A DNA stretch of 57,409 nucleotides from an uncultured Allosphingosinicella sp. (GTDB lineage Bacteria > Pseudomonadota > Alphaproteobacteria > Sphingomonadales > Sphingomonadaceae), in the NCBI GenBank assembly GCA_934539295.1, contig CAKTCN010000023.1, positions 1 to 57,409 of the forward strand, written 5' to 3'. A program made the translations under genes and the position numbers. The notes under the pieces were generated by a model, which did no database searches, had not been told where the DNA came from, and was given only the letters and a program-made list of their open reading frames with translations. Below are positions 27,382-35,332 of the stretch, piece by piece; position 1 is the stretch's first letter; every line of letters starts with the position of its first letter.

Positions 27382-28341
27382 ATGTCCCGCAAGAACATGA
27401 GTCTAGCCGCGCTGCTGGTGGCTGCCGCGGCGCTATTCGCCGACGCCGCCCCGGCCGCACAGGATGCGGCGGAGGAGCCGCCCGACAATCTCGCTTACAC
27501 CCATGACCGTGGAAACCGCATGACTGTGCCGATCCGTATCGACGGCAGCGGCCCCTACGACTTTCTGGTCGATACCGGGTCGGAACGCACGGTGATCTCG
27601 CGCGAGCTTGCCAGCCGGCTGCAGCTTGCCCCGGGCAGGAGCGCGATGATGCACAGCATGAGCGGCGCGGGCCGGGTCGAAACGGTAGTGATCCCGCGCC
27701 TCGATTTCAGTCGAAAGGCGGTGAAGGACATTCATGCGCCCGCGCTGCGCGAACAGCATCTTGGCGGAGACGGGCTGCTCGGAGTCGATGGACTGCAGAG
27801 CCAGCGCGTGTTGTTCGATTTCAAGAACAGGATGATCAGCATGACCCCAGCCAACCGCCGCGAGGCGCGGGTGGAGAAGGACGAGATCGTCATCACCGCG
27901 CGCAGCCGGTTCGGCCGCCTGATCCTCGCCGATGCGCGGGTCGAGGGCGAAAAGGTGTGGGTGGTGGTGGATACCGGATCGCAGGTCAGCATCGGCAACG
28001 ATGCACTGCGCCGCAAGCTCGAGAAAAAGAGGCGGCTCAAGCTGCCGATGAACCGGGTCGAGCTGACCAGCGTCACAGGCGCGGTCATCAATGCCGAATA
28101 TACGATCGCGGGCGGACTGGAGATTGGCGGGCTTAAGCTTACCGACATGCCGCTCGCCTTTGCCGACGTCCATCCGTTCGAGAAACTGGGGCTGAAGGAC
28201 CGACCGGCGATGATGCTGGGCATGGATGCCTTGAAGGCGTTCGACCGGGTGTCGATGGACTTCGTCAATCGCACTGTGCGCTTCAACCTGCCCGATGCGC
28301 GAGCGGGCACGGCGGCGCGCTATGCGGCGCTGATGCGGTAG
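27382..28341 (+). CDS. Exported aspartyl protease-like protein with two DTGS motifs
   Basis: A 319-residue protein with a signal peptide (MSRKNMSLAALLVAAAALFADAAPA). Two retropepsin-like halves are visible, the first with FLVDTGSERTVIS (Asp64-Thr-Gly) and the second with VVVDTGSQVSIG (Asp197-Thr-Gly), each followed by a hydrophobic-Gly flap/psi-loop pattern (GLLGVDGL and MMLGMDAL). One chain could therefore supply both catalytic aspartates, as in pepsin. The start at 27382 follows GGAGACGAAA and opens the signal peptide. Substrate is unknown. It is divergent from katG. Confidence 0.82.
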   Translation: MSRKNMSLAALLVAAAALFADAAPAAQDAAEEPPDNLAYTHDRGNRMTVPIRIDGSGPYDFLVDTGSERTVISRELASRLQLAPGRSAMMHSMSGAGRVETVVIPRLDFSRKAVKDIHAPALREQHLGGDGLLGVDGLQSQRVLFDFKNRMISMTPANRREARVEKDEIVITARSRFGRLILADARVEGEKVWVVVDTGSQVSIGNDALRRKLEKKRRLKLPMNRVELTSVTGAVINAEYTIAGGLEIGGLKLTDMPLAFADVHPFEKLGLKDRPAMMLGMDALKAFDRVSMDFVNRTVRFNLPDARAGTAARYAALMR

Positions 28342-28367
28342 GTGTCGCTCGATATGCTGTCGAGAGA

Positions 28368-28934
28368 TCAATCCATGTGGCGGATGCCGACGCGCAGGTA
28401 ATCCCAGCCTGTGATCAGGGTCAGCAGCGCCGCGGCCCACAGGCTCACCAGCCCGACACCATGCACCCACGGCCATTGCGGCACCGCGCCGGCCAGGATC
28501 AGGGCACCGAGCGCTACGAGTTGCAGCGTTGTCTTCCACTTGGCTAGTCGACTGACGGGCACCGAAACCTGAAGCCCGGCCAGGAACTCACGAAGCCCGG
28601 ACACTATGATCTCGCGCAGCAGGATGACGAGCGCCGGGATAATGTGGAAGCTGTGGATGATCGGCTCCCCGCTCGCATTGCGGGTGGAAACCAGCATCAC
28701 GATGACCGCAGCCACCATGATCTTGTCCGCGATCGGGTCAAGGAAGATGCCGAGGCGCGATACCGTCTTCTGCGCGCGGGCGAGATAGCCGTCGAAATAA
28801 TCGGTGATCCCGACCAGGCAGTAGAGAATGAAGGTGATCGCATAATCGAACCAACTCGGCTTCCACAGCAGGAAGACCAGGATCGGCACCGCCAGGATGC
28901 GCGACAGGGTGAGAAGGTTCGGAACGGTCAGCAT
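28368..28934 (-). CDS. pgsA: CDP-diacylglycerol-glycerol-3-phosphate 3-phosphatidyltransferase
   Basis: A 188-residue membrane enzyme of phosphatidylglycerol synthesis. It opens with MLTVPNLLTLSRI, typical of PgsA, and has the full CDP-alcohol phosphotransferase motif from Asp45 to Asp70 (ITDYFDGYLAR ... GIFLDPIADK). About four hydrophobic helices follow and it ends with a basic tail. No clear ribosome site precedes the ATG at 28934, so a leaderless or weakly translated start is possible; upstream in-frame starts would add non-conserved residues. It is divergent from the LplT-like gene. Confidence 0.93.
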   Translation of the reverse strand: MLTVPNLLTLSRILAVPILVFLLWKPSWFDYAITFILYCLVGITDYFDGYLARAQKTVSRLGIFLDPIADKIMVAAVIVMLVSTRNASGEPIIHSFHIIPALVILLREIIVSGLREFLAGLQVSVPVSRLAKWKTTLQLVALGALILAGAVPQWPWVHGVGLVSLWAAALLTLITGWDYLRVGIRHMD

Positions 28935-29082
28935 GGGCGGAAGCTTAGCGCGTATTCTCCCGGGATGGGAGCCCATGGTTCGTTCGGGCTTCTGCTCATC
29001 CCCAGCGCGGCAGAGGGCTTGTACCAACGGCATATCGAAGCCACTGGTCTCCGCGCGCGGCGCCCGCTAACCACTGCCCCCG

Positions 29083-30393
29083 ATGACACCCACCGTCACT
29101 TTGATCGGCAAGCGCCGGTTCCTTCCGCTTTTCGCCACCCAATTCCTGGGCGCGTTCAACGACAATCTGTTCAAGAACGCGATGGTCCTGTTCGTCGTGT
29201 ACCAGGTCTATAACGACGAAAAGTCGGAGACCTGGTTCAGCGCGCTGGCCACCGGCCTGTTCATCCTGCCCTTCTTCCTCCTGTCCGCGCTTGCCGGGCA
29301 GTTGGCCGACGCGCGGGACAAGGCGCGGCTCATACGCATCATCAAGGCCTGCGAAATCGCCATCATGCTGGTCGGCGGCGCGGGGCTTGCGCTCGCCTGG
29401 GCCGGGATGGCCGTGCATGTCGCTGCGATCCCGCTCATGCTGGCGGCCCTGCTGGCGATGGGGATACATTCGACATTCTTCGGACCCATCAAATATGCGA
29501 TCCTGCCGCAGCATCTGGAGGAAGGCGAAGTGCTGGCCGGCACCGGCCTGGTGGAGGCCGGAACCTATATCGCCATCCTGGGCGGGACCATTCTGGCCGG
29601 TGTCGTCGCGGTGGAGATCGCCGCCGCACTCGTCATCCTGGTGGCGGCGCTCGGCTACTTCACCAGTCGCGCAGTGCCGCCTGCGCCGCCTCTCGCCGCG
29701 GCGCAGATCATCGACACGCATGTGCTGCGTTCCTCGATCGCTCTCGTGAAGGCGACCATGCACATCCCTCGCCTTTTCCTGGCGATCATATCGATCAGCT
29801 TCTTCTGGACCATCGGCGCGGTGCTGTTCATCCAATTTCCGCCACTGGTGAAGAACGTGCTCACCGCCGATCGCCCGGTGGCGAGCTTGTTCCTCGCCAT
29901 CTTCTCGGTCGGGGTGGCGATAGGATCTGTGACGATCAACCGGCTGCTGAAGGGCGCGGTGTCGGCACGCTATTGCACGGTGTCGGTGCTGGTCATGGCA
30001 GGGTTCGTAGTCGCGTTCCACATGGCCGCGCGCGGATGGATCGGCGCACCGGGCGAACAGCTTTACGGTATATCCGAGTTTCTTGCCCATGCCCGCGCGC
30101 CGGCACTGCTCCTGTCGCTGCTGGGCATCGCGATTGCGGGGGGCATGTTCGTGGTACCCCTCTACGCCTTTCTCACCACCACCGTGGACAAGAGCGAGGC
30201 TGCACGCACGGTGGCGGCCAACAATATCGTGAATTCAGGCGCCATGGTGGTGGGGTCGGTGCTGACGCTCGGCCTGTCGTTCGCCGGCGTGAGCGTCGTC
30301 AACCAGCTGCTGTTCAGCGCCGCCATGTGCGTCGTGTCGGCTTGGCTGGGGTGGAAGCTGCACAAAGCGTGCGACGACAAGGCCGAAGCATGA
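29083..30393 (+). CDS. MFS transporter, LplT-like (lysophospholipid or related)
   Basis: A 436-residue major facilitator protein with twelve predicted spans. The opening RRFLPLFATQFLGAFNDNLFKNAM and the segment STFFGPIKYAILPQHL with GEVLAGTGLVEAGTYIAILGG are the signature of the LplT family, which flips lysophospholipids inward and is often fused to or near acyltransferases. No acyltransferase is encoded here, but pgsA is divergent beside it. It overlaps the next gene by 4 bases (ATGA). Confidence 0.85.
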   Translation: MTPTVTLIGKRRFLPLFATQFLGAFNDNLFKNAMVLFVVYQVYNDEKSETWFSALATGLFILPFFLLSALAGQLADARDKARLIRIIKACEIAIMLVGGAGLALAWAGMAVHVAAIPLMLAALLAMGIHSTFFGPIKYAILPQHLEEGEVLAGTGLVEAGTYIAILGGTILAGVVAVEIAAALVILVAALGYFTSRAVPPAPPLAAAQIIDTHVLRSSIALVKATMHIPRLFLAIISISFFWTIGAVLFIQFPPLVKNVLTADRPVASLFLAIFSVGVAIGSVTINRLLKGAVSARYCTVSVLVMAGFVVAFHMAARGWIGAPGEQLYGISEFLAHARAPALLLSLLGIAIAGGMFVVPLYAFLTTTVDKSEAARTVAANNIVNSGAMVVGSVLTLGLSFAGVSVVNQLLFSAAMCVVSAWLGWKLHKACDDKAEA

Positions 30394-31412
30394 TGACCCG
30401 GGGTGCGAAAGCCACCCTGCTGGTGACGGCCGCGATGGCGGCCTCGCTCGCTCAGGCGCGACCCGATCGCGCGCCGCCACCGCCCTTCGATGTTCCCGTC
30501 GACGGGCGCGTGACGGCGACGATCGACGGACGCCCGGTCACCCTCTTCTCCTCGCCCGGCATGCCGTCGCAGCCCTATTTGTCGGCCGCCTTGGCCGGCC
30601 AGCTGTTCGGGCCCGAGGCTGCCGCGCCGCGCCGCAAGGGGTTCAGCATCATATCGATCGCCCTTCCGACCGATGCCAAGGTCGGCCCCGTGCGCATCGC
30701 GGGACAGGCGGAGCCGGCCGAACTCGCCGTCGGTGCGGTGCGTGCCAAGGTGCGCACGCAATGGTTCGTGCGCGACGCCTATGACTTCGGCGAAGCGCTG
30801 GCCGGCCCCTATGGGCTGCCGCACCCGGTCCTGCGCTACACGCTCGCACCGCCGGCGTCGGGAGAGGTCGCGGCGTCCGTGCCGCTCGCCGGGCGACGGC
30901 AATGGTGGATCGCCTCCACCACGCTGGAGTTCGGCGGCAAGAATGTCCTGTTCGCCTTTGCGCCGCATTTCCCGACCACGGTGATGAGCGCCGCCGCGGG
31001 ACGGGTGATCTCCGCGGCACTTGGTGGGCGGATGACGGGAGAGGCCGGGCGGCAGCTCATCTCCCATGGCGTCGAGCGCCCGGTGCGGCCCGTCGCGTTC
31101 GACCGACCTTTGAAGATCGGCTCGGTCGAGGTCACGCGCGCGCTGGTGCGCACGGCCGATTACGGCAGCGCGGGGAGCATCCCCGATGACACGGAGATCG
31201 ATCCGTCGGAAAGCGGCGGCGAGGACATCATCGTCACCGGCAAGCGCAAGGCATCCGCGCCGGTCTACCTCGTCTATGTCGGCGCCGATGCGCTACGCGG
31301 CTGTTCGTCGCTGACCTACGACAAGCCGCGCAAGACGATCAGCATGTCGTGCCTGCCCACATCCGCCGTTCAGGCGAGCAATTTGCCGAAGACGACCAGG
31401 CCGGCCGCATAA
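30390..31412 (+). CDS. Exported protein of unknown function with an IVTG motif
   Basis: A 340-residue protein with an N-terminal signal segment (MMTRGAKATLLVTAAMAASLAQA). The body is beta-rich with few charges. Near residues 274-284 is GGEDIIVTGKRK, very like the TonB-box region of sphingomonad TonB-dependent receptors, although the protein has no plug or barrel and is far too short to be a receptor. Two late cysteines (GCSSL, MSCLP) could form a disulfide. It starts inside the LplT-like gene (ATGA overlap), so the two are co-translated. I do not recognise the family. Confidence 0.72.
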   Translation: MMTRGAKATLLVTAAMAASLAQARPDRAPPPPFDVPVDGRVTATIDGRPVTLFSSPGMPSQPYLSAALAGQLFGPEAAAPRRKGFSIISIALPTDAKVGPVRIAGQAEPAELAVGAVRAKVRTQWFVRDAYDFGEALAGPYGLPHPVLRYTLAPPASGEVAASVPLAGRRQWWIASTTLEFGGKNVLFAFAPHFPTTVMSAAAGRVISAALGGRMTGEAGRQLISHGVERPVRPVAFDRPLKIGSVEVTRALVRTADYGSAGSIPDDTEIDPSESGGEDIIVTGKRKASAPVYLVYVGADALRGCSSLTYDKPRKTISMSCLPTSAVQASNLPKTTRPAA

Positions 31413-31489
31413 GCGAGCAGGAAGAAGCGCAGGTTGCCGGCGCGGTGCGGGGCTTGGGGCTGGTCGGCAGGGCAATCATTTGAAATCAT
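31370..31489 (-). CDS. Candidate 39-residue single-span membrane miniprotein
   Basis: On the minus strand an ATG at 31489 opens a 39-codon frame: a short polar head (MISNDCPADQPQAPHRAGN) and one hydrophobic helix (LRFFLLAYAAGLVVFGKLLA) before TGA. It overlaps the last 43 bases of the convergent exported-protein gene. No good ribosome site is visible. The clean topology argues for a gene, and shortness and overlap argue against it. Confidence 0.4.
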   Translation of the reverse strand: MISNDCPADQPQAPHRAGNLRFFLLAYAAGLVVFGKLLA

Positions 31490-31583
31490 GACGATGCCGA
31501 TTAAGCATTCATTTACCGAGATTAGTAGCTAAAGGAGCGTCTTCCCGGTCTGGCCGCCTCCACACCGTTGCTCTTCTCTTGCA

Positions 31584-34034
31584 ATGGACCCTCGCCCGAC
31601 AATGTCCGTGACCGGCACGCACGACGCCTTTCTCGTCAACCTTTCCATCCTGATCGCCATGTTCGCGTCCTTCACGGCCTTGAGCCTTGCGGGGCGGGTG
31701 CGGGCGTCGACCGGCTGGGCACGGGGCACGTGGCTGGCGGCCGCTTCGCTCGCCCTCGGCGGCGGCATCTGGGCCATGCACTTCGTCGCCATGCTCGCGC
31801 TCAGCATGCCGGGCATGGAGATGGATTACGACCTGCCGCTGACCATCCTGTCGCTCGGCATCGCCTTGCTGTTCACCGGCGCGGGCTTCGCGGTGATGAA
31901 CTGGGAGCGAGTGTCGCGCATCCGGGTGGTGGTGGCCGGCCTGCTGATGGGGTCGGGCGTGGTCACCATGCATTATGTCGGCATGGCGGCCATGCGCATG
32001 CCCGCGACCTTGAGCTACGAGCGGACGTGGCTCGCGGCATCGGTGCTGATCGCGATCGGCGCTGCCACGGCGGCGGTATGGCTCGCCTCGCGCGACCACA
32101 ACGTCTGGCACCGGCTGGTGGCGGCGGTCGTGATGGGCTTCGCGATCGCCGGCATGCATTATGCGGGCATGAGGGCGGCGGTGTTCACAGCCACCCACGC
32201 CACCGACTTGGCGCAAGGATCGACCAGCATCGGGCAGACCTACCTCGCCTTCATCATCAGCGGCGTAACTGTTCTCATCCTTTTGATGGCACTGGGCGCC
32301 GCGCGCATCGAGCGGCTTTTCCAGGGCCTGGCGCGCCGCGAATCGCGCGTGACTCTCCGCCTGCATGTCGCTGACGTGCTGCGCGGGCGCGAAACCGGGG
32401 AGGCATTGCGTGAAGTAGCGGGATTGATGGGTCGTCACTTCGGCGTCGCCCGCACCGGTTTCGGGCAGCTCGATCCTGCGGAAGATATCTTCGATTTCGA
32501 CATATGCTGGACGAATGGCAGCGTGCCACCCCTGCTCGGCCGGCTACCCGCCACCGCCTTTGGCGTGAAGATCGTGCAACGGCTTACCGGGGGCGAGACG
32601 GTGGTAATCAACGACCTGCTTGCGTCGAAGATTAGCGACGAGCCGCGCACGCGCCAGACCGCGCGAGACGTCCAGACGCGCGCCATTCTCGTGGTACCGT
32701 TCGTACGCGACGGCCGGCTCAGCACGATCGTCTATCTGAACGACAGCAAGCCGCGCAGGTGGAGTCGCGAGGACGTAGCCTTCATGGAGGAGATGGCCGA
32801 GCGCATCCGACTGGTGATCGAACGCGCGGCGGTTGAGGAACAATTGCGCGACTTGAACGCGACGCTTGAGGCGCGCGTGGAAGCGCGCACCTCCGAGTTG
32901 GAACAAACGCAAAGGGCGTTGCTGCAAAGCCAGAAGATGGAAGCAGTCGGGCAGCTGGTATCTGGCCTGGCCCACGACTTCAACAATGTGCTGGGCGCGA
33001 TCATGGGCAATTTCGACCTGGTCAAACGGCGCGCCGAGGATCCGGAGCGGGTGCGCCGACTTGCGCAGGCCGGGGCTCAGGCGACTAGGCGCGGCGCCAA
33101 GCTCACGGCACAATTGCTCGCTTTCTCCCGGTCGCAGAAGATCGAATTGCAGTCGCTCTACGTCTGCGACGTGATCGAGGATGTGCGCGACCTTCTGGCC
33201 AAGACGCTGGGACCGCTCAATCGGCTCGACATGCGGCTGAACCCCGATCCAGTGCCCGTTCTCGCCGACGCCACGCAGGTGGAGATGATGGTCCTGAACC
33301 TCACCATCAATGCGCGCGATGCCATGCCGGATGGCGGCACCCTGACCATTTCCACTATGCCGCGACAGGTCGAGGGTGATCCCGAACTGCCGGACGGCGA
33401 TTATGTCGAGCTGTCAGTGGCCGATACGGGGACAGGCATGGACGAGGAAACGCTGCGCCGCGCCATGGAACCCTTCTTCACCACCAAGCCGTTGGGTCGC
33501 GGCACGGGCCTTGGCCTGTCGCAAATCTATGGCAGCGCACGCCAGGGGGGCGGCACTGTGCGGATCGACAGCGTCAAGGGCGTGGGCACAACGGTGCGAG
33601 TGCTTTTGCCACGCACCGATTTGCCGGTGGCGGTCAAGGCGATGCCGGGGGCAAGCACAACGCAGAATTCGACCAGGGGATCGATCCACATTCTGCTGGT
33701 GGACGACGATCATGACGTTCGTGCTGCTCTGGCCGACGGCCTGGAGGCACAGGGTCATCGCGTGACCCAGGCGAGTGACGGAACCGCCGCCTTGTTCGCC
33801 ATGAAAACGGAGACGCCCGAGGTGGTGGTGGCGGACTTTGCCATGCCCGGCATGAATGGTGCCGAGCTTGCCAGGCTCATCGCGGAGCGCTGGCCCGAAC
33901 TGCCCGTCATCTTCGCCAGTGGCTATGCGGACACGGGTGCGATCGAGGTGGCTACAGGCGGCAAGGCCATGATGCTGCGCAAGCCGTTCGACATCGACGA
34001 TCTGTTGCATGCGATCGATACGACGCTGCGGTAA
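31584..34034 (+). CDS. Hybrid sensor histidine kinase with MHYT, GAF, kinase and receiver domains
   Basis: An 816-residue hybrid kinase. Residues about 15-245 form a seven-span MHYT sensor with the repeated motifs AMHFVAM (64-70), TMHYVGM (129-135) and GMHYAGM (190-196), proposed to bind copper or sense gases. A GAF-like domain (about 255-415), a coiled coil (about 415-450) and a HisKA domain with phospho-acceptor His464 (GLAHDFNN) come next. Then come an HATPase with GTGLGLSQIYG and a C-terminal receiver (702-816) with Asp751 (VADFAMPGMNG). No separate response regulator or output gene is adjacent, so output probably goes through phosphotransfer elsewhere. A start at 31602 (MSVTG) is equally possible. 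Confidence 0.92.
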   Translation: MDPRPTMSVTGTHDAFLVNLSILIAMFASFTALSLAGRVRASTGWARGTWLAAASLALGGGIWAMHFVAMLALSMPGMEMDYDLPLTILSLGIALLFTGAGFAVMNWERVSRIRVVVAGLLMGSGVVTMHYVGMAAMRMPATLSYERTWLAASVLIAIGAATAAVWLASRDHNVWHRLVAAVVMGFAIAGMHYAGMRAAVFTATHATDLAQGSTSIGQTYLAFIISGVTVLILLMALGAARIERLFQGLARRESRVTLRLHVADVLRGRETGEALREVAGLMGRHFGVARTGFGQLDPAEDIFDFDICWTNGSVPPLLGRLPATAFGVKIVQRLTGGETVVINDLLASKISDEPRTRQTARDVQTRAILVVPFVRDGRLSTIVYLNDSKPRRWSREDVAFMEEMAERIRLVIERAAVEEQLRDLNATLEARVEARTSELEQTQRALLQSQKMEAVGQLVSGLAHDFNNVLGAIMGNFDLVKRRAEDPERVRRLAQAGAQATRRGAKLTAQLLAFSRSQKIELQSLYVCDVIEDVRDLLAKTLGPLNRLDMRLNPDPVPVLADATQVEMMVLNLTINARDAMPDGGTLTISTMPRQVEGDPELPDGDYVELSVADTGTGMDEETLRRAMEPFFTTKPLGRGTGLGLSQIYGSARQGGGTVRIDSVKGVGTTVRVLLPRTDLPVAVKAMPGASTTQNSTRGSIHILLVDDDHDVRAALADGLEAQGHRVTQASDGTAALFAMKTETPEVVVADFAMPGMNGAELARLIAERWPELPVIFASGYADTGAIEVATGGKAMMLRKPFDIDDLLHAIDTTLR

Positions 34035-34090
34035 TGCAATCGCGCACCTTTCCCCTGTTCCGCCATGCCGGCCACCGCTAGAAGCGCGGC

Positions 34091-34351
34091 ATGGACCTCG
34101 ACGGACAAATCCAGCGCTATTTCGGCACGGCGGACATCGACACCGTGCCGCCACAATCTCTCACCGCCGGTATCGAGCGCATGCTCGTCGATCTGGGCCT
34201 CGCGACTGACGAGGGACAGCGTTTCGCCTTGTGGGTGCTGCTGCACATGCTCGGCGCCGCGCCTGACCTCGATGCGACCTTCCCGACGGAAGACGAGCGA
34301 GAGGCCGCCCGCAACTTCATGGATTTCGTGGCGCAAGCCGACGATGAATGA
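34091..34351 (+). CDS. Small acidic cytoplasmic protein, unknown
   Basis: An 86-residue protein (MDLDGQIQRYFGTADIDTVP ... FMDFVAQADDE), acidic, predicted helical, with no signal or metal motif. It opens 56 bases after the kinase stop. It overlaps the next tiny gene by 8 bases, which suggests a translational pair. I do not recognise the family with certainty. Confidence 0.65.
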   Translation: MDLDGQIQRYFGTADIDTVPPQSLTAGIERMLVDLGLATDEGQRFALWVLLHMLGAAPDLDATFPTEDEREAARNFMDFVAQADDE

Positions 34352-34493
34352 AGGGCGCAAGAAGTGGCTGCTGGCAGCCGTGATCTGCCTCGCGCCCGGC
34401 GGGTTCATCCTTGGCGCCAGCCTTGCCGCCAATCACCTGCGCAAAAGACGTCTGAATGCGGCGGGGCAGGAGCAAGAAGACAAGGCGGGCTGA
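34344..34493 (+). CDS. 49-residue single-span membrane protein
   Basis: ATG at 34344 lies inside the end of the preceding small gene (frame +1). It encodes MNEGRKKWLLAAVICLAPGG, continuing through a hydrophobic helix to a basic HLRKRR and a hydrophilic tail, a positive-inside single-helix protein. The overlap points to translational coupling. The stop is just before the minus-strand terminator of paralog B. Confidence 0.55.
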   Translation: MNEGRKKWLLAAVICLAPGGFILGASLAANHLRKRRLNAAGQEQEDKAG

Positions 34494-34495
34494 AG

Positions 34496-34532
34496 AAAAG
34501 GGCGCCGCTCCCCGCCTGGAAACGACGCCCTT
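34496..34532 (-). terminator. Intrinsic terminator of the second spore-coat-U-like gene
   Basis: Minus-strand stem GGGCG/CGCCC plus an inner CG pair, with the 6-base loop region CCGCCT as in the 2.0 kb terminator, followed by CTTTTCTTC. It lies about 90 bases past the stop at 34621. Sequence similarity to 2027-2063 is strong in loop and left arm. Confidence 0.7.
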
Positions 34533-34620
34533 CCACCTCCGCGGTGCGGCTCGGCCGTGCCGTGAGGCGCCTTGCGAGGGAGGAAGGCGCTTCGGCAGGC
34601 CGGAGCCGTGTCCGGCGGGA

Positions 34621-35181
34621 TTAAGCGGCTGGCGATACGGTCAAAGCCACCGAGCCGCTGTAGGTGCCGGCCTCGAGCACCGCGCCGGCGTCGGCCGTGG
34701 TGCCGGCCGAGATGGCGAGCGTGATGTTGTTGGCCGACGCGGCCAGGCGGTCGCCGACGGCGCCGGTGGTCGCATTGGCGTTGCTGGACAGGTTGGACAG
34801 GCTGGTCGAACCGCCGCCCGCCTTGGTGGCCGACATGGTGGCGGTGTAATGGACGGTGTTGGTGTAGCCCGAAGCCGGCGTCGTCACGGCGGCGTTCACC
34901 AGCGGCGAAGCCTTGACCGACAGGTTCGGGTTGGCACCGGTGCAGCGCACGGTGAACTGGCGGGTGAGGCCGCCGCTATTGCCGGCGAAGGTGCCCTCGA
35001 TCGTGCCGTTGGCATTGGCAAGCTCGCCCAGCGCGATCGTGCCGGAGATCGGCGTGATCGCCGCGCACTTGGCGGCCACGGTGCCGTTGACCTGCACGGT
35101 GCCCGAAGCCTGCGCAAAGGCGGGCTGGGCCGAAACCAGCGTGGCGGCGGCGGCAATGGCGGCGAGAGCGATCTTCTTCAT
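34621..35181 (-). CDS. Small secreted spore-coat-U/pilin-like protein (paralog B)
   Basis: A 186-residue protein with the same signal peptide (MKKIALAAIAAAATLVSA), the same two cysteines (AAKC, VRCTG) and the same ending GTYSGSVALTVSPAA as paralog A at 2143-2703; by eye about 80% of mature residues agree. Differences cluster in loops rich in Ala, Ser, Thr and Asn. There is no chaperone or usher gene here either. The leader, the upstream dyad and the terminator are shared with paralog A, so both copies are probably expressed under one signal. Confidence 0.75.
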   Translation of the reverse strand: MKKIALAAIAAAATLVSAQPAFAQASGTVQVNGTVAAKCAAITPISGTIALGELANANGTIEGTFAGNSGGLTRQFTVRCTGANPNLSVKASPLVNAAVTTPASGYTNTVHYTATMSATKAGGGSTSLSNLSSNANATTGAVGDRLAASANNITLAISAGTTADAGAVLEAGTYSGSVALTVSPAA

Positions 35182-35281
35182 GGTTCAGTTTCCCCGTTCC
35201 GGGCCAGGCGGGCCCCGTTGCGTTGAAACCGATATGCCGCCGCCGACTGAGTCGCCCCATTCAGCGAACGGCGAAAACGAG

Positions 35282-35321
35282 CGCTAACCCCCGCACCACA
35301 TAGCTATATCCAAGGTTAGCG
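35282..35321 (-). promoter_or_regulatory. 40-bp dyad upstream of paralog B
   Basis: CGCTAAC (35282-35288) and GTTAGCG (35315-35321) are 26 bases apart, exactly as at 2801-2840. The inner minus-strand element GGATATAG and the following CGTTTTC block (35272-35278) are conserved between copies. It lies about 100 bases upstream of the ATG and 12 bases from the GH28 stop. Confidence 0.45.
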
Positions 35322-35332
35322 GCGAGCCGCCT

